A stretch of 52,082 nucleotides of DNA from Ruminococcus sp. (GTDB lineage: Bacteria; Bacillota; Clostridia; Oscillospirales; Ruminococcaceae): positions 1-52,082 of the forward strand of contig JAFQHO010000070.1 in NCBI GenBank assembly GCA_017397925.1. Reading direction: 5' to 3'. Each line of letters begins with the position of its first letter. The first letter of the stretch is position 1. The position numbers and the translations under genes were made by a program. Positions 16,754 through 25,626 of the stretch are shown one piece after another. The notes beneath the pieces were generated by a model. It saw nothing but the letters and a program-made list of their open reading frames with translations. It was not told the DNA's origin and made no database searches.

Positions 16754-18190
16754 ATGCTTGATAATAGACTAAAAATGTGTGCTGATATGATAAGCGGCAA
16801 GGGTATAGTATGCGACGTAGGTACTGATCACGCATTACTGGCAGCACATCTGATAACTACAGGCAAATGCGAAAAAGTAATTGCCTCTGATATAAATGAA
16901 GGTCCACTGGAGTCCGCACGCAAAACTGTTGAAAAATACGGTATATCGGAAAAAGTCGAGCTTGTGCTGTCTGATGGACTGAAAAATGTCAATGGCGAGG
17001 GCGTTTCTGATATTGTCATTGCAGGTATGGGCGGCGAAACTATTGTAAAAATCCTTAACGAATGCCAGTTCGATCTTAATGAAATTCGTCTGATTTTACA
17101 GCCTATGACAAAGGCTGAGATTCTCAGAAAATGGCTTGCAGACTATGGATATAAAATTGTGTCAGAAAACGGTGTTTCTGAGGGTGAAAAGCTGTATACT
17201 GTTATAACTGCTTCTGCAATGCCAGGCTGCGAATCTTTGACTGAATTTGAAGCACTTCGTGGATTTTACAGTGATGATGACGAAGTCGGCAAGATAATTC
17301 GTCAGAAAGAAGCTGAAAGATTGTTGAAAGTCAGCAAATCCTTGAAAAAAGCAGGTAAGGAAAATGATGCAGTTCATTATGCGGCTATGGCAAGCCGTAT
17401 GGTTGATGGCAGTAAATCTGTTCGCATAAGCGACGTTTACTCATTCCTTGATGAGAAATACCCCCTTTCATTGCAGGAAAGTTGGGATAATTCGGGATAT
17501 ATAGTTGAATCCGATAGCGAAAAATGCTCAAAGATTTTACTCACATTGGATATTACAAATGATTCTGTTGATGAAGCAATTTACAAAAAGGCTGACCTTG
17601 CTATTTCTCACCACCCTGTGATTTTCAATCCGCTGAAAAAAATACAGGTGGATACCCCTGTTTATAAGCTTGTCAGAAGTGGAATTGGTGCAATTTGTAT
17701 GCATACAAATCTTGATATAGCTGAGGGCGGCACAAATACGGTAATTGTGAGGAAAATCGCTGAAAAGCTTGATATATCACCAAATATTGAGTCTCTGGAC
17801 GAGTCAGGACTCGGTTGTATTATTGAACTTGATAATGTGGTAGATTGTGACTGTTTGGCATCTATACTCAAAGAGATTTTCAATATTGACCGTATAAAAA
17901 TGAGTATGTATGGCGAATTTATTTTATCAAAAATTGCGATTTGTTCAGGTTCGGGCGGTTCATTATGGAAACTGGCGAAAGCTAAGGGTTGTGATGCGCT
18001 GATAACAGGCGATGTAAAGCACGATATATGGATTGACGCAAATAACAGTAAATTTACTGTTATTGACTGTGGGCATTTCCATACAGAAAATATCGTTTTA
18101 TGGGAACTTCGTCGTGCCTTAGAGGAAAAATTTCCTATGCTTGATATTGAAATTGCAGAATCCACAACAGACCCCTGTGAATATTTTTGA
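16754..18190 (+). CDS. TrmK-Nif3 fusion: tRNA (adenine-22-N1)-methyltransferase plus dinuclear-metal protein
   Basis: 478 residues from ATG 16754 (TGGAGA 8 bp upstream; an in-frame TTG at 16736 has none). Residues 1 to about 218 form a TrmK-type methyltransferase: VCDVGTDHALLAAHLI is the SAM loop and DIVIAGMGGETI the family motif. Residues about 220-478 form a compact Nif3/YqfO-type protein with metal-ligand segments SHHP, MHTNLD and CGHFHTE. In Bacillus the two are adjacent separate genes (trmK/yqfN and yqfO); here no stop or start separates them. TrmK methylates A22 of tRNA; the role of Nif3 proteins is unsettled. Confidence 0.9.
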   Translation: MLDNRLKMCADMISGKGIVCDVGTDHALLAAHLITTGKCEKVIASDINEGPLESARKTVEKYGISEKVELVLSDGLKNVNGEGVSDIVIAGMGGETIVKILNECQFDLNEIRLILQPMTKAEILRKWLADYGYKIVSENGVSEGEKLYTVITASAMPGCESLTEFEALRGFYSDDDEVGKIIRQKEAERLLKVSKSLKKAGKENDAVHYAAMASRMVDGSKSVRISDVYSFLDEKYPLSLQESWDNSGYIVESDSEKCSKILLTLDITNDSVDEAIYKKADLAISHHPVIFNPLKKIQVDTPVYKLVRSGIGAICMHTNLDIAEGGTNTVIVRKIAEKLDISPNIESLDESGLGCIIELDNVVDCDCLASILKEIFNIDRIKMSMYGEFILSKIAICSGSGGSLWKLAKAKGCDALITGDVKHDIWIDANNSKFTVIDCGHFHTENIVLWELRRALEEKFPMLDIEIAESTTDPCEYF

Positions 18191-18198
18191 GGTGAAAA

Positions 18199-19026
18199 AT
18201 GAGTATGTTTATATGTCCTGTATGTGGTGAAAAGCTTGAAATATCGGGGAAATCCTACATTTGCACAAAGCGTCATACCTTTGATATGGCGAAAAGTGGT
18301 TATGTAAATCTGCTGCCAACAAATAACAGCGGCAGTGTTCACGGGGATAATAAACTTATGTTGAGGGCAAGACGGGAATTTCTTGAAAAAGGCTATTATA
18401 AGCCACTTTGTGATGCCGTGTGCAGTTCAGTTGCTAAATATTGTCATAATGGATCTATAATACTCGACGCAGGATGTGGAGAAGGTTATTATACAACTGC
18501 TGTGAAGGCAATATCTGACCAATCAGAAATTGCGGTGGATATGTACGGAATTGACATATCAAAGGACGCTGTAGATATGGCAGCAAAGCGGAAATCGGGA
18601 GTTAATTTTGCCGCGGCAAGCGTGTTTCATATCCCTGTAATGACGGAAAGCTGTGATATTTTGCTTACGATGTTTGCTCCGTACTGCGGTGAGGAGTATT
18701 GTCGTGTACTGAAAAAAGACGGTATTATGATTATGGCGATTCCTTCGGAAAATCACCTGTGGGAGCTGAAAAGTAAAATATACGATACTCCGTACAAAAA
18801 TGAGGTCAAGAATTATCAGCTTGAAGGATTTGAATTTATGGATTCGGAAAAAATCAGATATACAATGGAAATTCCTGAAAATTCAGATATTTTAAGCCTG
18901 TTTTCCATGACACCTTATTATTATAAAACAGGAAAAATTGAACAACAGAGGCTCAATGAGCTTAAATCGCTGGTGACGCAAGCTGATTTTGAGCTTCTCA
19001 CCTACAAAAAAACAGCAAAGGATTGA
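18199..19026 (+). CDS. 23S rRNA (guanine-N1)-methyltransferase, RlmA family
   Basis: 275 residues. An N-terminal zinc site FICPVCGEKL...YICTKRHTFDMAKSGYVNLL is diagnostic of RlmA(I)/RlmA(II), followed by a class I SAM domain starting ILDAGCGEGYYTTA. These enzymes methylate G745 or G748 in helix 35 of 23S rRNA; the second type alters macrolide binding. Sequence alone does not tell which guanine is used. It starts 8 bp after the trmK-nif3 stop, in the same transcript. Confidence 0.88.
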   Translation: MSMFICPVCGEKLEISGKSYICTKRHTFDMAKSGYVNLLPTNNSGSVHGDNKLMLRARREFLEKGYYKPLCDAVCSSVAKYCHNGSIILDAGCGEGYYTTAVKAISDQSEIAVDMYGIDISKDAVDMAAKRKSGVNFAAASVFHIPVMTESCDILLTMFAPYCGEEYCRVLKKDGIMIMAIPSENHLWELKSKIYDTPYKNEVKNYQLEGFEFMDSEKIRYTMEIPENSDILSLFSMTPYYYKTGKIEQQRLNELKSLVTQADFELLTYKKTAKD

Positions 19027-19030
19027 TTTT

Positions 19031-20782
19031 ATGGCTCTGGACGGAGCATTTCTCTATGCAGTAAAAAATGAACTTATGCAACTGATCGGTGGACGAGTTG
19101 AAAAAGTGTTTCAGCCCTCCCGTGAAGAAATCGTTATATTCATCCGAACAAGACAGGGTAGTAAAAAGCTCTATATATCAGCAAATGCAGGCAGCTCAAG
19201 AGTGCATATTACTGAAAAACAGCCTGATAATCCGCAGACTCCGCCGATGTTTTGTATGCTTATGCGTAAGAAACTTGGCAGCGGAAAACTGATTGCAATT
19301 CGGCAGGATGGTTTGGAGCGAATTTTGTTCCTCGACTTCGAATGTATTAACGAGCTGGGAGATATGGTGACAGTTACTCTCGCCTGTGAAATTATGGGAC
19401 GCTGTTCAAATCTGATAATAATCGGCGATAATGGGAGAATAATCGACAGTATAAAGCGTGTTGACGAGGATATGTCTCGTGAACGAATGGTTTTACCCGG
19501 TATGCAATATGAGCTTCCGCCTCGCGACGATCGTCTGAATTTCCTTACAGCTGAGCCTGAGGAGATCTTTGAAGGGCTGAGGGCGGCAAATCCTGCGGAG
19601 CTTTCTAAGGCTCTTATACGTATCTTTGAGGGTATATCCCCAATTCTTGCCCGTGAATGGGCATATTTTGCAGGCAGGGGAGTATATCTTCAGAGCGATA
19701 CAATCGAAGGGGATTTCCTCGACAGATTGCTGTATATTGTCAAGAAAACGAAGCAGCAGCTTATTTCAGGAGAATGTTGTTTCTCCGCTGCAAGCACAAA
19801 AGAAGGAATGCTGAAAGACTTTTCTTTTATCAGACTTAATCAATTCGGCAATCTTATGCTGACAAAAGAATTATCGTCTGCATCAGAATTACTTGACTAT
19901 TTCTACTACGAAAGAGACAGGGCAGTGCGTACAAAACAGCGTGCCAACGATCTTTTCAAACTTCTTGTCAATCTTACCGAGCGTACTTCCAGGCGAATTC
20001 TTGCCCAGCGTGAAGAGCTTACAGCCTGTGCTGAAAAGGAGCATTTCAAGCTCTGCGGAGATATAATTTCTGCGAATATGTATGCTATCCAAAAGGGCGA
20101 TACATCGCTGATTGCTGATAATTTTTATGCTGACGGCTGTCCGAAAATTACAATAGAGCTTGATTCACGGAAATCACCGTCACAGAATGCACAGTACTAT
20201 TATAATGAGTATAAAAAATGTGTAACTGCGGAGAGTATGCTGACTGTTCAGATTGAAAAAGGTGAGGAAGAATTACAATATCTGGAAAGTGTTTTCGATG
20301 CCCTTACCCGTGCTGAGTCTGAAAATGACATTATTCAGCTGCGACTTGAACTACGAGAGCAGGGATATATAAAATCATCGGGAAATAAAGCAAAGCCGCC
20401 TAAGGCTCTGCCGCCTCTGGAATATAAATCAAGTGACGGATATACGATTTTAGTTGGTAGAAACAACCATCAGAACGATCAGTTGACAATGAAATTTGCC
20501 GAAAAATCGGATATATGGCTGCATACGCAGACTATTACAGGCTCTCACGTTATTATCGTAACAGACGGTGAAACGCCGCCGGATAAGACTATTGAGGAAG
20601 CGGCAATAATTGCCGCATATAACAGCAAGGGAAGAGGTTCAAATCTTGTTCCTGTTGACTATTGCCTTGCAAAATTTGTGAAAAAACCGTCGGGTGCAAA
20701 GCCGGGAAAGGTGATATTTACCAACTACAAGACCGCTTTTGTAACCCCCGATGAAGAATTGGTGAATAAGCTGAAAGTGTAA
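19031..20782 (+). CDS. rqcH: RqcH/NFACT family ribosome quality-control protein
   Basis: 583 residues from ATG 19031 (MALDGAFLYAVKNEL), 4 bp after the rlmA stop. The NFACT-N domain, a central coiled coil with helix-hairpin-helix features and the C-terminal NFACT-R domain (YTILVGRNNHQNDQLTMKFA...DIWLHTQTITGSHVII) are all present. Bacterial RqcH binds obstructed 50S subunits with peptidyl-tRNA and adds alanine tails. Older annotations call it fibronectin-binding protein. The DIWLHTQ and GSHVII segments are intact. Confidence 0.92.
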   Translation: MALDGAFLYAVKNELMQLIGGRVEKVFQPSREEIVIFIRTRQGSKKLYISANAGSSRVHITEKQPDNPQTPPMFCMLMRKKLGSGKLIAIRQDGLERILFLDFECINELGDMVTVTLACEIMGRCSNLIIIGDNGRIIDSIKRVDEDMSRERMVLPGMQYELPPRDDRLNFLTAEPEEIFEGLRAANPAELSKALIRIFEGISPILAREWAYFAGRGVYLQSDTIEGDFLDRLLYIVKKTKQQLISGECCFSAASTKEGMLKDFSFIRLNQFGNLMLTKELSSASELLDYFYYERDRAVRTKQRANDLFKLLVNLTERTSRRILAQREELTACAEKEHFKLCGDIISANMYAIQKGDTSLIADNFYADGCPKITIELDSRKSPSQNAQYYYNEYKKCVTAESMLTVQIEKGEEELQYLESVFDALTRAESENDIIQLRLELREQGYIKSSGNKAKPPKALPPLEYKSSDGYTILVGRNNHQNDQLTMKFAEKSDIWLHTQTITGSHVIIVTDGETPPDKTIEEAAIIAAYNSKGRGSNLVPVDYCLAKFVKKPSGAKPGKVIFTNYKTAFVTPDEELVNKLKV

Positions 20783-20786
20783 TATT

Positions 20787-21299
20787 ATGAAATTGAATGA
20801 GGATTTTTTTAGACGTGATGCCCTTGAAGTTGCTCCTGATCTTGTGGGTAAAATCATCGCCCGAAAGCTTGATGACGGCACAATTCTCCGTGAACGCATT
20901 GCCGAAACTGAAGTATATCGCGGTGAGGAGGACTTAGGCTGTCACGCTTCAAAGGGGCGGACAAAGCGGACGGAACTGCTTTATGGTGAAAGCGGCATAA
21001 TTTACGTCTATCTCTGTTACGGTATGCACTGGCTGATGAACGTCATAACAGGTGAGAGGGAACATCCTCAGGGTGTGCTTTTTCGCTGCGGCACGGTGAA
21101 AAACGGCCCCGCCAAGCTGACGAAATATTTGCAGATTGACGGCAGCTTTAATGGCAAAAAAATTTGCGGAAATGACCGTGTCTGGATTGAAGATGACGGA
21201 TTCAGACCGAAGATTACTACTGCTCCGAGAGTCGGAATTGACTATGCAGGTGAGTATTGGAAAAATGTGAAATGGCGGTATATTGCGGAAAAGGAGTGA
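20787..21299 (+). CDS. DNA-3-methyladenine glycosylase (AAG/MPG type)
   Basis: 170 residues. AETEVYRGEEDLGCHASKGRTKRTE contains the catalytic Glu and conserved Tyr, and YVYLCYGMHWLMNVI is the core of the alkyladenine glycosylase fold. The enzyme excises alkylated bases for base-excision repair. It is shorter than many homologues (about 190-200 residues), with a reduced central loop, but motifs are complete. It begins 4 bp after rqcH. Confidence 0.92.
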   Translation: MKLNEDFFRRDALEVAPDLVGKIIARKLDDGTILRERIAETEVYRGEEDLGCHASKGRTKRTELLYGESGIIYVYLCYGMHWLMNVITGEREHPQGVLFRCGTVKNGPAKLTKYLQIDGSFNGKKICGNDRVWIEDDGFRPKITTAPRVGIDYAGEYWKNVKWRYIAEKE

Positions 21300-21303
21300 T
21301 TGA

Positions 21304-22071
21304 GTGAATATCCGTGCTGTGGGTTGGAATTGCGTGTATGACAGAGGCTATTCTTTTTTTCAGCAAGGAGAAAGGGGAGTGTATCTTCTTTTGCTTGCTC
21401 GGTCTGAGGTGTGCATTGGCGGTGATATTCTGCCGCAGAATACCTTTGTTATATTTGACGGAAGTGAGGATATTGTCTACTCTGCTGTTGGTGATTGCCT
21501 TGTATGTGACTGGATTGTCTTTGATGCAGAGGTTGATTCTGAAATGTCAGATATTGCTGATATACCGTATAATACACCATTATTTCACACAGATTGGGAG
21601 TTTATCAGCCAACTTATCAGCAACATAACAACAGAATTTTACTCAACAAACAACCGCAGAATTAAAATAATTGATTTTATGGTTAAATCGCTGATTATAA
21701 AAGCTTCTGAAAGGGGCGTTAACCGCGATATTATGCAATCTGCTGCTGACCCGCACTACAGTTCACTTATTGAACTGAGAGAGCGAGTTTATCGCAATCC
21801 ACAGATGAAGTGGAATGTGGATACAATGGCAGCAGTGGTTAATATGTCACGTTCCTATTTTCAGCATATTTACCGTGAGCTTTTCGGAGTTTCATGTATG
21901 ACTGACGTAATAAACGGAAAAATTGAGAAGGCGAAGGAAATTCTGAGTGAAACGGGTTGTACAATATCCCAGGTGGCGGCTATGTGCGGATATGACAACG
22001 AGGAGCATTTTATGCGACAATTCAAGAAAATTGTGGGGGTAACACCTACAGGATATAGAAAAAACAAGTGA
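21304..22071 (+). CDS. AraC-family transcriptional regulator
   Basis: 255 residues, GTG start 4 bp after the glycosylase stop. The N-terminal half looks like a cupin-type sensor (SFFQQGERGVYLLLLARSEV). The C-terminal 100 residues hold two helix-turn-helix units: MAAVVNMSRSYFQHIYRELFG and ISQVAAMCGYDNEEHFMRQF, ending VTPTGYRK as AraC proteins do. Ligand and targets are unknown. It overlaps the start region of the acetyltransferase gene. Confidence 0.92.
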   Translation: MNIRAVGWNCVYDRGYSFFQQGERGVYLLLLARSEVCIGGDILPQNTFVIFDGSEDIVYSAVGDCLVCDWIVFDAEVDSEMSDIADIPYNTPLFHTDWEFISQLISNITTEFYSTNNRRIKIIDFMVKSLIIKASERGVNRDIMQSAADPHYSSLIELRERVYRNPQMKWNVDTMAAVVNMSRSYFQHIYRELFGVSCMTDVINGKIEKAKEILSETGCTISQVAAMCGYDNEEHFMRQFKKIVGVTPTGYRKNK

Positions 22072-22079
22072 GATGCAGT

Positions 22080-22565
22080 ATGATAAGAAATTTTACAAAA
22101 GAGGACGCAAAAGAGGTTTCAGACCTTGTTGCGTTGACTCTCAGAACTACAAATATCAAGGATTATTCTGCGGAACGTATCGAAGCGGATGTTCTTGTTT
22201 TCAATGAACAATATCTCATTAACCGTATGAGCTGGACGAATGGCTATGTTTACTGCGACGGTGAGAAAATCGTGGGCTGTGTATTTATCGGGAATTACTG
22301 GGATAAAAAAGACGAGGCGTGTCTGTTTACATTTTTCGTTCACCCCGATTATCAGGAAAAAGGTATCGGCAGACAGCTTATAAATGCGGTGGAAAATGAC
22401 GAGTATTTCCTCCGTTCTAAGCGAATTGAGATACCTGCTTCTATAACAGCTGTTGAGTTTTACCGCAAATTCGGCTATGACTACAAAAACGGAGTTACAG
22501 AGCCCGATAATGAACAGCTGATACGGCTGGAGAAGTTCAGAAATAAAAGCATTTCTATGGAGTAA
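22080..22565 (+). CDS. GNAT-family N-acetyltransferase
   Basis: 161 residues from ATG 22080, 8 bp past the regulator stop. FTFFVHPDYQEKGIGRQLI is the acetyl-CoA-binding motif A of the GNAT fold (Q/RxxGxG/A), and AVEFYRKFGYDY is the usual C-terminal motif. The substrate is unknown. It is probably co-expressed with the AraC regulator. Confidence 0.9.
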   Translation: MIRNFTKEDAKEVSDLVALTLRTTNIKDYSAERIEADVLVFNEQYLINRMSWTNGYVYCDGEKIVGCVFIGNYWDKKDEACLFTFFVHPDYQEKGIGRQLINAVENDEYFLRSKRIEIPASITAVEFYRKFGYDYKNGVTEPDNEQLIRLEKFRNKSISME

Positions 22566-22571
22566 AATAAT

Positions 22572-22811
22572 ATGGCTAGAATGACTTGTTCATGTGGAGA
22601 GTTGCTCTCAAATTCGACTGTTCCTAATGATGTTGAACTTTTTGTTTACACAGGTGAAGAATGGGACGAAATCTTAAAATTTGATACTATTGAAACATGG
22701 AAAATTCCTGCTCCTAAATATGAAGTGTGGAAATGTCCCAAATGCGGAAAAATTTATGTCTTTAAAGATGGCGATAATGAAGCTATAAAGGTATATGTTC
22801 CGGAAAAATAA
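22572..22811 (+). CDS. Small zinc-ribbon protein, unknown function
   Basis: 79 residues with two cysteine pairs: CSCG near the N-terminus and CPKCGK about residues 55-60, suggesting one zinc ribbon. It starts 6 bp after the acetyltransferase stop and is probably the last gene of that operon. I do not recognise a named family. The reading frame is closed on both sides and codon use matches its neighbours, so it is probably real. Confidence 0.65.
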   Translation: MARMTCSCGELLSNSTVPNDVELFVYTGEEWDEILKFDTIETWKIPAPKYEVWKCPKCGKIYVFKDGDNEAIKVYVPEK

Positions 22812-23212
22812 ACACTAATGTCAAGCGTTTTTAATGGTTCTACGATCAGTAGCCCTGACCGTACAGTCTGCAGAAAAGGTGTTTTGTATAACGGACACGG
22901 CTCGCCGTGCCCCTACGAATTAGCTATATATCGTGATTTTGTGTAGGAGCTGCCTTGGCAGTCTGTAATTTCGGTACGAAATTCAGGTTTTTTGACAACT
23001 GTGTAAACGTACCATTAACAACAAAATCAGGAAGTCCTGTTAGATTTATTGCCCTACTGCATTTTACGCATAAAAACACTTGCAATTAAAAATGCAATAT
23101 GTTATAATATTTATTAATTTAATGCAACAGAATCAATCAGATATTAATTTCTTGAATTGCCAATCATGGTATATAACTTTGAGGCAGAGGATGTATTGTA
23201 GTGGAGGAAATT
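22812..23212. other. Repeat-rich intergenic region
   Basis: About 400 bp without a supported gene. It contains palindromes CACGG/CCGTG (22896-22909), CTGCC/GGCAG (22950-22960) and AATTTCG/CGAAATT (22977-22993), plus a degraded copy of the ATCAG/CTGAC hairpin also found at 24111. The same palindrome types recur near 38335-38403, suggesting a dispersed repeat family. Confidence 0.55.
23080..23108 (+). promoter_or_regulatory. Promoter of the orphan gene pair
   Basis: TTGCAA at 23080-23085 and TATAAT at 23103-23108 with a 17-bp spacer, about 105 bp before the start at 23213. Confidence 0.72.
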
Positions 23213-23644
23213 ATGGATACAACATTAGATGAAGTGTTATCAGTAGCTGAAGGAAAGAATTTAACGGTGTCGGTTTTATCTCCTATTGAGGTTGAGAAGA
23301 AAATTGAATTGATTTATGAAAAATATATTATCAAAAATTTAAAGACCTCATTTCTATGGGAAGATATGGCAGATGCAGAGTTTATTAATGATAGTGACGG
23401 TTGGAGTTATATTGATAGCTTTGTTGGCGAAAATCATTGTTTATTGATGTTTGAGGAATTTAAAAAATGGTTTATTGTAGAAGTGCATTCGGGAAAAGAT
23501 TTGAAAATATTACTCGAAGAAACATCTTCCTTTGAATTCTATGTCTTTGATGAAATTTTATCATATTTAATATGTTTTAGTCATCACGATCAGCTTATAG
23601 GATGCGGAAAAGCTAAAACGTGGATAAAAACATTAAAGAAATAA
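23213..23644 (+). CDS. Hypothetical protein, acidic and A+T-rich gene
   Basis: 143 residues from ATG 23213 behind GGAGG (the in-frame GTG at 23201 lacks a site). No family recognised. The protein is acidic and aromatic-rich (FLWEDMADAEF, WSYIDSF, FEEFKKWFIVEVHSGK), a composition common among SMI1-like or other immunity proteins of contact-dependent toxins. The gene is visibly richer in A+T than metK or the upstream operon, suggesting acquisition. It is followed after 14 bp by a second orphan gene. Function is not assignable. Confidence 0.6.
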   Translation: MDTTLDEVLSVAEGKNLTVSVLSPIEVEKKIELIYEKYIIKNLKTSFLWEDMADAEFINDSDGWSYIDSFVGENHCLLMFEEFKKWFIVEVHSGKDLKILLEETSSFEFYVFDEILSYLICFSHHDQLIGCGKAKTWIKTLKK

Positions 23645-23658
23645 GAGGTGAAAAAATA

Positions 23659-24060
23659 ATGCATTCATATGAGTTGCAAATATCAGAGGAAATGAATGGA
23701 ATTGCAGGAAAGGATATATATAATAATATTAGTGATATATATTCTTTGGATTCTGATAAAATTGAAGCGTTGATCAAACTTCTTTTAGAATATGCATGTT
23801 GGGCTACAAATCATTTGCTTATTACTATTTCCAGAAATTTTTTAACTGCAATTGATAGCAAATTATTGTTAAATTATGTTTATGATTTAGCAAGTGTTTG
23901 TATTGATTTTAATGATGAATGGGAGAGCCGAAGATTTATGGAACTGTCAAAAATCATTTCTGATGAAATGCTAAATTGGGCAATTACACAAGCTAAATGT
24001 TCAAATAATGCGGAAGTTATAGAAGCAATTAGCGATTATGAAAACGAGTTTTATAATTAG
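23659..24060 (+). CDS. Hypothetical helical protein, partner of preceding orphan gene
   Basis: 133 residues from ATG 23659 with GAGGTG upstream (an in-frame start at 23620 lies inside the preceding gene). The sequence predicts as mostly helical (SDKIEALIKLLLEYACWAT, SKLLLNYVYDLASVCIDF). No domain recognised; no signal peptide. Like its neighbour it is A+T-rich, and it ends at a strong terminator. The pair may be immunity genes without a nearby toxin, which is a guess from size, composition and pairing. Confidence 0.6.
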   Translation: MHSYELQISEEMNGIAGKDIYNNISDIYSLDSDKIEALIKLLLEYACWATNHLLITISRNFLTAIDSKLLLNYVYDLASVCIDFNDEWESRRFMELSKIISDEMLNWAITQAKCSNNAEVIEAISDYENEFYN

Positions 24061-24110
24061 TTTTTGAATTGTTTTAGTTGGTTGTGGATTATATAACTAA
24101 TTTTAATTTC

Positions 24111-24138
24111 TGCGGTCAGCAACCCTGACCGCATTTTA
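24111..24138 (+). terminator. Terminator after the orphan pair
   Basis: Perfect 9-bp stem TGCGGTCAG/CTGACCGCA (24111-24119 and 24125-24133) with a 5-nt loop, followed by TTTTAG. Confidence 0.75.
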
Positions 24139-24186
24139 GCACATAATTTCATTTCAACCATAGGCAAAAAATTTTCCCTCCCGCTA

Positions 24187-24215
24187 TTGACAAACCTCGA
24201 CAAATATAGTATAAT
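24187..24215 (+). promoter_or_regulatory. metK promoter
   Basis: TTGACA (24187-24192) and TATAAT (24210-24215) match the consensus exactly, with a 17-bp spacer. The transcript would begin a few bases before the SAM riboswitch. Confidence 0.9.
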
Positions 24216-24224
24216 AAATCAGTA

Positions 24225-24324
24225 CCTTATCAAGAGTGGCTGAGGAAACAGGTCCTGTGAAGCCCGGCAACCTGCCATGTATCGGCAACGGTGCCAAATC
24301 CTGCGGTATATCCGGAAGATGAGG
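24225..24324 (+). promoter_or_regulatory. SAM-I (S-box) riboswitch
   Basis: The conserved S-box core is present: CTTATCAAGAGTGGCTGAGG at the 5' side, then GAAGCCCGGCAACCTG, GGTGCCAAATCCTGC and the 3' GATGAGG. P1 pairs CCTTATC (24225-24231) with GATGAGG (24318-24324). Binding of S-adenosylmethionine stabilises the aptamer and favours the terminator at 24348-24372, shutting off metK. This is feedback control of SAM synthesis. Confidence 0.97.
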
Positions 24325-24347
24325 AGCTGTGAATAAGTTCAATTCAG

Positions 24348-24372
24348 AGCGTCCCATTGAGGACGCTTTTTT
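24348..24372 (+). terminator. Riboswitch-controlled terminator
   Basis: AGCGTCC/GGACGCT (24348-24354 and 24361-24367) with a 6-nt loop and six T. It is the expression platform of the SAM-I riboswitch. Confidence 0.93.
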
Positions 24373-24407
24373 CATCTCGGAATTTGAAATTTATGGAGGT
24401 TAAATCA

Positions 24408-25595
24408 ATGAAAAAAGTATTTTTCACATCGGAGTCAGTAACTGAGGGACATCCCGATAAAATCTGCGACCAGATTTCAGACGCTGTTCTTGACGCAATG
24501 CTTGAACAGGACGAGAATTCCCGTGTAGCTTGCGAAACTGTTGTTACAACAGGTATGATTATGTGTATGGGCGAAATCACCACAAAGGCTAAGGTGGATA
24601 TTCCTAAGATTGCAAGAGAAGTTGTCAAGGAAATCGGCTATGACAGAGCAAAATACGGCTTTGATTGTCACACTTGTTCAGTTCTTACAACAATTGACGA
24701 GCAGTCCCCTGACATTGCTATGGGTGTAAACGAGGCTTACGAGTACCGTGAGGAAAACGGCGAAAATGACGGTCTTTCTAATGGTGCGGGAGATCAGGGA
24801 ATTATGTTCGGCTATGCCTGCAATGAAACTCCTGAGCTTATGCCTCTGCCTATTTCCCTTGCACACAAGCTTTCATTGAAGCTTACTGAGGTGCGCAAGG
24901 ACGGCACTCTCCGTTATCTCCGTCCCGATGGAAAGTCACAGGTAACTATTGAGTATCACGATGACAAGGCTGTAAGAGTTGACGCTGTTGTTGTATCTTC
25001 ACAGCATTCAGCAGATATTTCCCTTGACCAGCTTCGCCGCGATATTGAGGAATATGTAATCCGTACAGTAATTCCTGCTGAGCTTATGGACGAGAATACA
25101 AAGATTTTCATTAACCCCACAGGACGTTTTGTTGTAGGCGGTCCACAGGGCGACAGCGGACTTACAGGACGTAAGATCATTGTTGATACATACGGCGGAT
25201 ATTCCCGTCACGGCGGCGGTGCATTCAGCGGAAAGGATCCTTCTAAGGTTGACCGTTCTGCGGCTTATGCGGCACGCTATATCGCTAAAAACGTAGTTGC
25301 AGCAGGACTTGCTGACAAGTGCGAGATTCAGCTTTCATACGCTATCGGCGTTGCAAAGCCTATCTCAATTCTCGTTGATACATTCGGCACAGGTAAGGCT
25401 GACGAGGCAGCTATTTCCGAGGCTGTTTCTCAGACATTTGACCTCAGACCTTCTGCTATTGTAAATATGCTTGAGCTTAAAAAGCCTCAGTATCGTCAGC
25501 TTGCGGCTTATGGACATATGGGCAGAGAGGATTTAGGCGTTGCCTGGGAGAAAACAGATAAGGCTGACATACTCAGAAAAATCGTTCTCGGATAA
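24408..25595 (+). CDS. metK: S-adenosylmethionine synthetase
   Basis: 395 residues from ATG 24408 (GGAGG at 24395-24399; the longer frame from 24357 runs through the terminator and is not used). [23 protein letters not shown] and [19 protein letters not shown] are the ATP, methionine and metal-binding signatures. It makes SAM from methionine and ATP. Expression is under the upstream SAM-I riboswitch. Confidence 0.98.
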   Translation: MKKVFFTSESVTEGHPDKICDQISDAVLDAMLEQDENSRVACETVVTTGMIMCMGEITTKAKVDIPKIAREVVKEIGYDRAKYGFDCHTCSVLTTIDEQSPDIAMGVNEAYEYREENGENDGLSNGAGDQGIMFGYACNETPELMPLPISLAHKLSLKLTEVRKDGTLRYLRPDGKSQVTIEYHDDKAVRVDAVVVSSQHSADISLDQLRRDIEEYVIRTVIPAELMDENTKIFINPTGRFVVGGPQGDSGLTGRKIIVDTYGGYSRHGGGAFSGKDPSKVDRSAAYAARYIAKNVVAAGLADKCEIQLSYAIGVAKPISILVDTFGTGKADEAAISEAVSQTFDLRPSAIVNMLELKKPQYRQLAAYGHMGREDLGVAWEKTDKADILRKIVLG

Positions 25596-25626
25596 AACGG
25601 CGATATGCCGTAAAACGGTGTAAGCT

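Noticed and set aside
24357-24407. Longer metK start
   Set aside because: The extension is translated from the riboswitch terminator loop and T-run; the ATG at 24408 has GGAGG at the right distance and matches the family N-terminus.
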